Below are positions 59,803 through 63,291 of a stretch of DNA of 63,291 bases, one piece after another; the first letter of the stretch is position 1, and each line of letters begins with the position of its first letter. The notes beneath the pieces were generated by a model. It was not told where the DNA came from, did not search any database, and worked only from the letters and a program-made list of their open reading frames with translations. Source of the DNA: an uncultured Terriglobales bacterium (GTDB taxonomy: Bacteria; Acidobacteriota; Terriglobia; Terriglobales; Acidobacteriaceae). The position numbers and the translations under genes are program-made. The DNA is taken from the NCBI GenBank assembly GCA_955652395.1, contig CATPBJ010000022.1, positions 1-63,291 on the forward strand. Reading direction: 5' to 3'.

Positions 59803-62463
59803 ATGATCGGCCAAACCATCTCGCACTACCGCATTGTCGAGAAGTTGGGCGGCGGTGGGATGGGTGTAGTTTACAAGGCCGAGGACACCCGCCTCGACCG
59901 CTTTGTCGCTCTCAAGTTCCTACCCGAAGACGTAGCCCAAGATCGCCAGGCTCTGGAGCGATTTCGGCGTGAGGCCAAAGCTGCATCGGCGCTGAACCAT
60001 CCCAACATCTGCACGGTTCACGACATCGGCGATGAAAATGGCAAAGCCTTTATCGCCATGGAGTTTCTGGATGGCGTGACACTGAAGCATCGCATCGCAG
60101 GAAAACCAGTCGAGACCGATGTCTTGCTAAGTCTAGCGATTGAGGTTGCGGATGCGCTGGACGCGGCCCACGCTAAGGGAATCGTCCATCGCGACATCAA
60201 GCCTGCCAACATTTTTATCACTGAACGTGGGCACGCCAAGATTCTTGATTTCGGGCTGGCTAAGGTCGCGCCCATCGGCGGTTCTTCGAGTCAGATAGCA
60301 TCTGCCAACACACAGACGCGCACGATTGACGAACAGCACCTGACCAGCCCTGGCGCTACGCTTGGCACCGTCGCTTACATGTCGCCCGAGCAAGTCCGTG
60401 CCAAGGAATTAGATGCAAGGACGGATCTGTTCTCCTTTGGCGCAGTGCTGTTTGAAATGGCGACCGGGGCGTTGCCATTTCGGGGAGAGAGTTCAGGAGT
60501 AATCTTCAAAGCCATTCTGGACGGGACGCCAAGGTCTGCGGTCCGGCTGAATCCCGACTTGCCAACCGAGCTGGAAAGGATCATCAACAAGTGTCTAGAG
60601 AAAGACCGCAGTCTGCGTTACCAGCACGCTTCTGACGTTCGCACCGACCTGCAACGGCTCAAGCGGGATACAGAATCGGGCAAAGCCCTAGCGGGCGGGG
60701 AAGGGGCCGGTCAACGTGGTGGGCCTTGGTTGTGGGTCGCAGTGTGTGTGGTCTTGCTACTCGGAGCCGGGACGATGGCGATGCGGTGGATTTTGCCACT
60801 GCCGCCACCCCGTGTGCTGAGCTACTCGCAGATCACGAATGATGGGGGCGACAAGATCACCGTGACGTCCGTTGGATCGATCCAGTCCCCAATGGTTTCG
60901 GACGGCTCACGCATCTACTTCACGGAGGAGCAGCAAGGCATTGCCAATGGAGTGATCGCCGAAGCATCGGTGACAGGCGGTGCGACCGCGCTAGTTCCTA
61001 CACCGTTCCTCAATGTGGCAGTGAACGGAATCTCGCCCAGCGGGTCTGACCTGCTGGTTTACACGTGGCGGGAGAACGAGCTCCTGACGCCTCTCTGGGT
61101 GGTGCCGGTTTTGGGTGGGTCGCCGCGACGGGTGGGTGAGACGACTACAGATGCGACCTGGACGGCAGACGGGCAGATTGTTTACATCCACGATCACGAC
61201 CTGTACGTTTCGCGAAGTGACGGAGCAGAATCTCGCAGGCTGGCGACTGTAACGGGATTGCCGGTTTGGCCGCGCTGGTCGCCAAGCGGGAAGGTGCTGC
61301 GCTTTTCCGAACATGATCCCAAGATCGATTCCAGTTCGCTCTGGGAGGTCTCTGCGGATGGAAGCCACCTACACAATCTACTTCCGGGGTGGATCAACCA
61401 TGCTGCCGAATGTTGCGGCAATTGGACGCCCGACGGCAAGTACTTTGTGTTTCAGTCTACCCGAAACGGCAGAACCGACCTGTGGGCTCTTCGCGAAAAA
61501 AATGACTGGTTGCATCGATCCGGCCGCGAGCCGATGCAGTTGACGGTTGGCCCAATGAGTTGGTCCCTGCCGCTCCCCAGCAAAGACGGCAAGAAACTCT
61601 TTGCGCTAGGCGTTCAGAAAAGAGGAGAGTTGGTGCGCTATGACTCCAAGTCGGACCAGTTTGTACCCTATCTGGGCGGGATATCGGCCGCTGGCTTGGC
61701 CTATTCGCGAGACGGGGATTGGGTCGCCTATGTTAGCTACCCTGAGGGCAACCTGTGGCGTAGCAAGGCGGATGGGAGCCAGAAAGTACAGTTAACCTTC
61801 CCTCCCACCGAGGTGGCCATCCCGCGCTGGTCTCCCGACGGACGGCAGATTGTCTTCATGGGTCGGAATCCGGGCAAGGGATGGAAAATTTATCTGGTGC
61901 CTGCGGAAGGAGGCCTCGAACCGCAGTCGCTGCTAGCAGGGGACGAGAGTCAGACTTCCCCCGACTTTTCTCCCGACGGACGTTCCATGGTCTTCTCCGG
62001 ACTGCCGGAGGAGTTATCGGGTAACGTCAGAGCCACTTCCATATACCTCATAAATCTGAAGACTCACGCCACGTCAACCCTCCCTGGCTCCGAAGGATTT
62101 TACTGTCCCCGCTGGTCTCCCGACGGACGTTACATATCTGCGACCTCCGCGGACGGTACGAAGTTGATGCTTTTCGATTCAGGCACCCGGCGGTGGACAG
62201 AACTGACCGAATTGTCAGAGGGCTGCCCGACTTGGTCGCGGGACGGCCATTATCTGTATTTTCAGTCCTTCGACGTGAATAATCCCGAGTTTTTTCGCCT
62301 ACGGATTTCAGACCGGAGGCGTGACCGCGTCGCCCGCATAAATTTTCGTCGCGTGCAAACGGGATGGTACTGGTGGAACGGTCTTACACCGGATAGCTCC
62401 CCAGTAGTGCTGCGGGATGAAAGCACTGAAGAAGTCTACGCATTGGATTGGGAGCTTCCGTGA
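59803..62463 (+). CDS. Ser/Thr protein kinase with TolB-like propeller sensor domain
   Basis: An 886-residue receptor kinase. The kinase domain (about 8-275) is complete: [24 protein letters not shown] (Lys), [11 protein letters not shown] (HRD), DFGLAKV and [13 protein letters not shown], then [17 protein letters not shown] linker and a single membrane helix ([19 protein letters not shown], near 305-325) separate it from a beta-propeller of WD40/PD40 repeats (for example [45 protein letters not shown]). Kinase and linker closely match the partial kinase at the left edge of the window. The extracytoplasmic domain differs, being a propeller instead of TPRs. Confidence 0.95.
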   Translation: MIGQTISHYRIVEKLGGGGMGVVYKAEDTRLDRFVALKFLPEDVAQDRQALERFRREAKAASALNHPNICTVHDIGDENGKAFIAMEFLDGVTLKHRIAGKPVETDVLLSLAIEVADALDAAHAKGIVHRDIKPANIFITERGHAKILDFGLAKVAPIGGSSSQIASANTQTRTIDEQHLTSPGATLGTVAYMSPEQVRAKELDARTDLFSFGAVLFEMATGALPFRGESSGVIFKAILDGTPRSAVRLNPDLPTELERIINKCLEKDRSLRYQHASDVRTDLQRLKRDTESGKALAGGEGAGQRGGPWLWVAVCVVLLLGAGTMAMRWILPLPPPRVLSYSQITNDGGDKITVTSVGSIQSPMVSDGSRIYFTEEQQGIANGVIAEASVTGGATALVPTPFLNVAVNGISPSGSDLLVYTWRENELLTPLWVVPVLGGSPRRVGETTTDATWTADGQIVYIHDHDLYVSRSDGAESRRLATVTGLPVWPRWSPSGKVLRFSEHDPKIDSSSLWEVSADGSHLHNLLPGWINHAAECCGNWTPDGKYFVFQSTRNGRTDLWALREKNDWLHRSGREPMQLTVGPMSWSLPLPSKDGKKLFALGVQKRGELVRYDSKSDQFVPYLGGISAAGLAYSRDGDWVAYVSYPEGNLWRSKADGSQKVQLTFPPTEVAIPRWSPDGRQIVFMGRNPGKGWKIYLVPAEGGLEPQSLLAGDESQTSPDFSPDGRSMVFSGLPEELSGNVRATSIYLINLKTHATSTLPGSEGFYCPRWSPDGRYISATSADGTKLMLFDSGTRRWTELTELSEGCPTWSRDGHYLYFQSFDVNNPEFFRLRISDRRRDRVARINFRRVQTGWYWWNGLTPDSSPVVLRDESTEEVYALDWELP

Positions 62464-62465
62464 GA

Positions 62466-62549
62466 AAAACTGGGCCCTTCGGAAAGGACGCCGACCTTAA
62501 CATCCCCATCCTGAAGCAAGCCAAGGCGGAGTATGAGAAGCTGAAGTGA
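62466..62549 (+). pseudogene. Leftover C-terminal tail of a TPR-type kinase
   Basis: Directly after the propeller-kinase stop, in another frame, the sequence translates GPFGKDADLNIPILKQAKA and then EYEKLK followed by TGA. It aligns with the end of the kinase-TPR protein at the window start, LWKDADPDVPVLRQVKTEYAKLQ (given here as two parts: KDADPDVPVLRQVK and TEYAKLQ). No start codon, ribosome site or upstream domain goes with it, so it is a relic. Confidence 0.7.
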
Positions 62550-63106
62550 AGAATATTTGGCCCTCAACGGGCTGCTTTCGCCGCGACAGCCGATGGCGCC
62601 CGCACATGAAACAACTGTGGCAGATTCCGCAGAGCATCAGTCACGACCCCCGAATTCTGGCACGCGGAGGGACGACCGATGAGCTTGCTACTCTGGGACG
62701 CACTCTCGGCTCGAAATGCCAGGCGGGAAACGCACAACGCCGATGTAAGCCGCGCGGCACGATTTACTGAACTGAACTTGCGACCGAAGAGAAGACCTTG
62801 TTGGCGTTCCTACCCACCAATTGGATGGTGCCCACAAACAATTACCAGAATCTTGCTGATTGCTCCCGAGCGATTGAAAGACCTTCTTTCATGTGCTACC
62901 TCCTGACAAAACCTGGGAGGCCGCCTGAACCACTTCGGATCAGTGGATAGCAGGCTTCGAGGGTTTAGTGTAAATAGTGTAAATATTGTCCCTAACCTGC
63001 GGGAGTGATTGACGAACATCCTCGAAGCGCACGCCCCCGGACAGGCGTCGTAACAATAAAATGCTGTAATAGCAACTGCGCGTCTGCCGTAGAACTGATC
63101 GCAGTG
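62550..63106. other. Gene-free stretch before the transposase fragment
   Basis: About 560 bp with no recognisable gene. AGTGTAAATAGTGTAAATAT near 62969-62988 is a two-copy 9-bp direct repeat and could be an operator. CTTCGAGG appears at 62957 and its inverse CCTCGAAG at 63019. No tRNA or repeat family of the kinds above is seen. Confidence 0.45.
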
Positions 63107-63291
63107 ATGCGCGGTGGAACCACAATCCAAGAGATCCAACACAAGATTGCAGCGGAAAGCTTGCTGTGGGTAGGGCGGCGGCGGACGCAGGCGACGCTGC
63201 GCCGGGGCTTACAGGCCTTGGGAGCGGAGGTGGTGCAGGGGCTGCGCTTTGTGTGCAGCGACATGTGGCAGGCGTATTTAAAGGTAGTGGC
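63107..63291 (+). pseudogene. ISL3-family transposase fragment (truncated at the 5' side; runs off the window)
   Basis: In the frame that runs to the last base, the translated part contains SLLWVGRRRTQATLRRGLQA, then VVQGLRFVCSDMWQAYLKVV, which is the DDE-domain region (SDMW..Y with the second catalytic Asp) of ISL3/IS204 transposases. Upstream of about 63158 the sequence no longer resembles a transposase, so the N-terminal half is missing at this end. Whether the 3' part is intact lies beyond the window. Confidence 0.7.

Noticed and set aside
1..63291. CRISPR array, prophage, restriction-modification or toxin-antitoxin locus
   Set aside because: No regularly spaced direct repeats, no phage structural genes and no such enzymes were found; the dispersed repeats are inverted and irregularly placed.

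Overview
The window looks like a GC-rich Acidobacteriota chromosome (Terriglobia/Koribacter-like). This rests on gene content and protein style: receptor Ser/Thr kinases with TPR or TolB-like propeller sensor domains, secreted imidazolonepropionase-like amidohydrolases, MacB/FtsX permeases, an LssY_C exported protein, a carboxypeptidase-regulatory/TPR protein, and many short palindromic intergenic repeats. It is an inference; no marker RNA is present. Most of the window is ordinary core metabolism and information processing.

Layout. 1-7.3 kb: 3' end of a kinase-TPR gene, an LssY_C protein, Mn-type superoxide dismutase, a PilT/PilU-like ATPase and an exported TPR protein. 7.4-9.5 kb: queD-queE-queC (preQ0 for queuosine). 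9.7-13.3 kb: DinG-type helicase and Der GTPase, divergent. 13.3-17.3 kb: a membrane protein and two MacB-type permeases without an ATPase gene. 17.4-19.8 kb: trmFO, a GNAT acetyltransferase and an AhpD-like protein. 19.9-25.8 kb: selB, then purL and purF. 25.9-28.9 kb: yqhQ(DUF1385)-prfA-prmC. 29.1-32.7 kb: ATP-dependent DNA ligase, a small exported protein and a CDF metal exporter. 32.8-37.1 kb: two FAD amine/amino-acid oxidases facing a polyamine-type APC permease. 37.3-46.8 kb: OmpA-like protein, sorbosone-dehydrogenase-like lipoprotein, dgt, GNAT, a 685-residue TPR protein, purH, an uncharacterised protein and an XRE regulator. 47-51.8 kb: a truncated dienelactone hydrolase, GNAT, fabG, an IS110 remnant, folK, a Cys-rich protein and HU. 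52-58.5 kb: two secreted amidohydrolases, DoxX, CBS, RidA, an unknown protein and a diguanylate cyclase. 58.7-63.3 kb: half of a tRNA-Ile2(CAT) gene followed by what may be an island (DUF1569 protein, propeller kinase with a leftover TPR-kinase tail, ISL3 transposase fragment).

The most unusual feature is the number and variety of short inverted repeats, more than ten sequence families in 63 kb. Several appear to have entered reading frames and been kept in frame: purL, the DNA ligase, the Der linker and possibly prmC. Others supply the C-terminal codons of folK and dgt. Other points of interest are a decayed IS110 whose structured noncoding end could have encoded a bridge RNA, a kinase whose sensor domain seems to have been swapped leaving the old C-terminal tail behind, and the tRNA half. 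I found no CRISPR array, phage, restriction or defence cluster, and no complete rRNA or tRNA gene.
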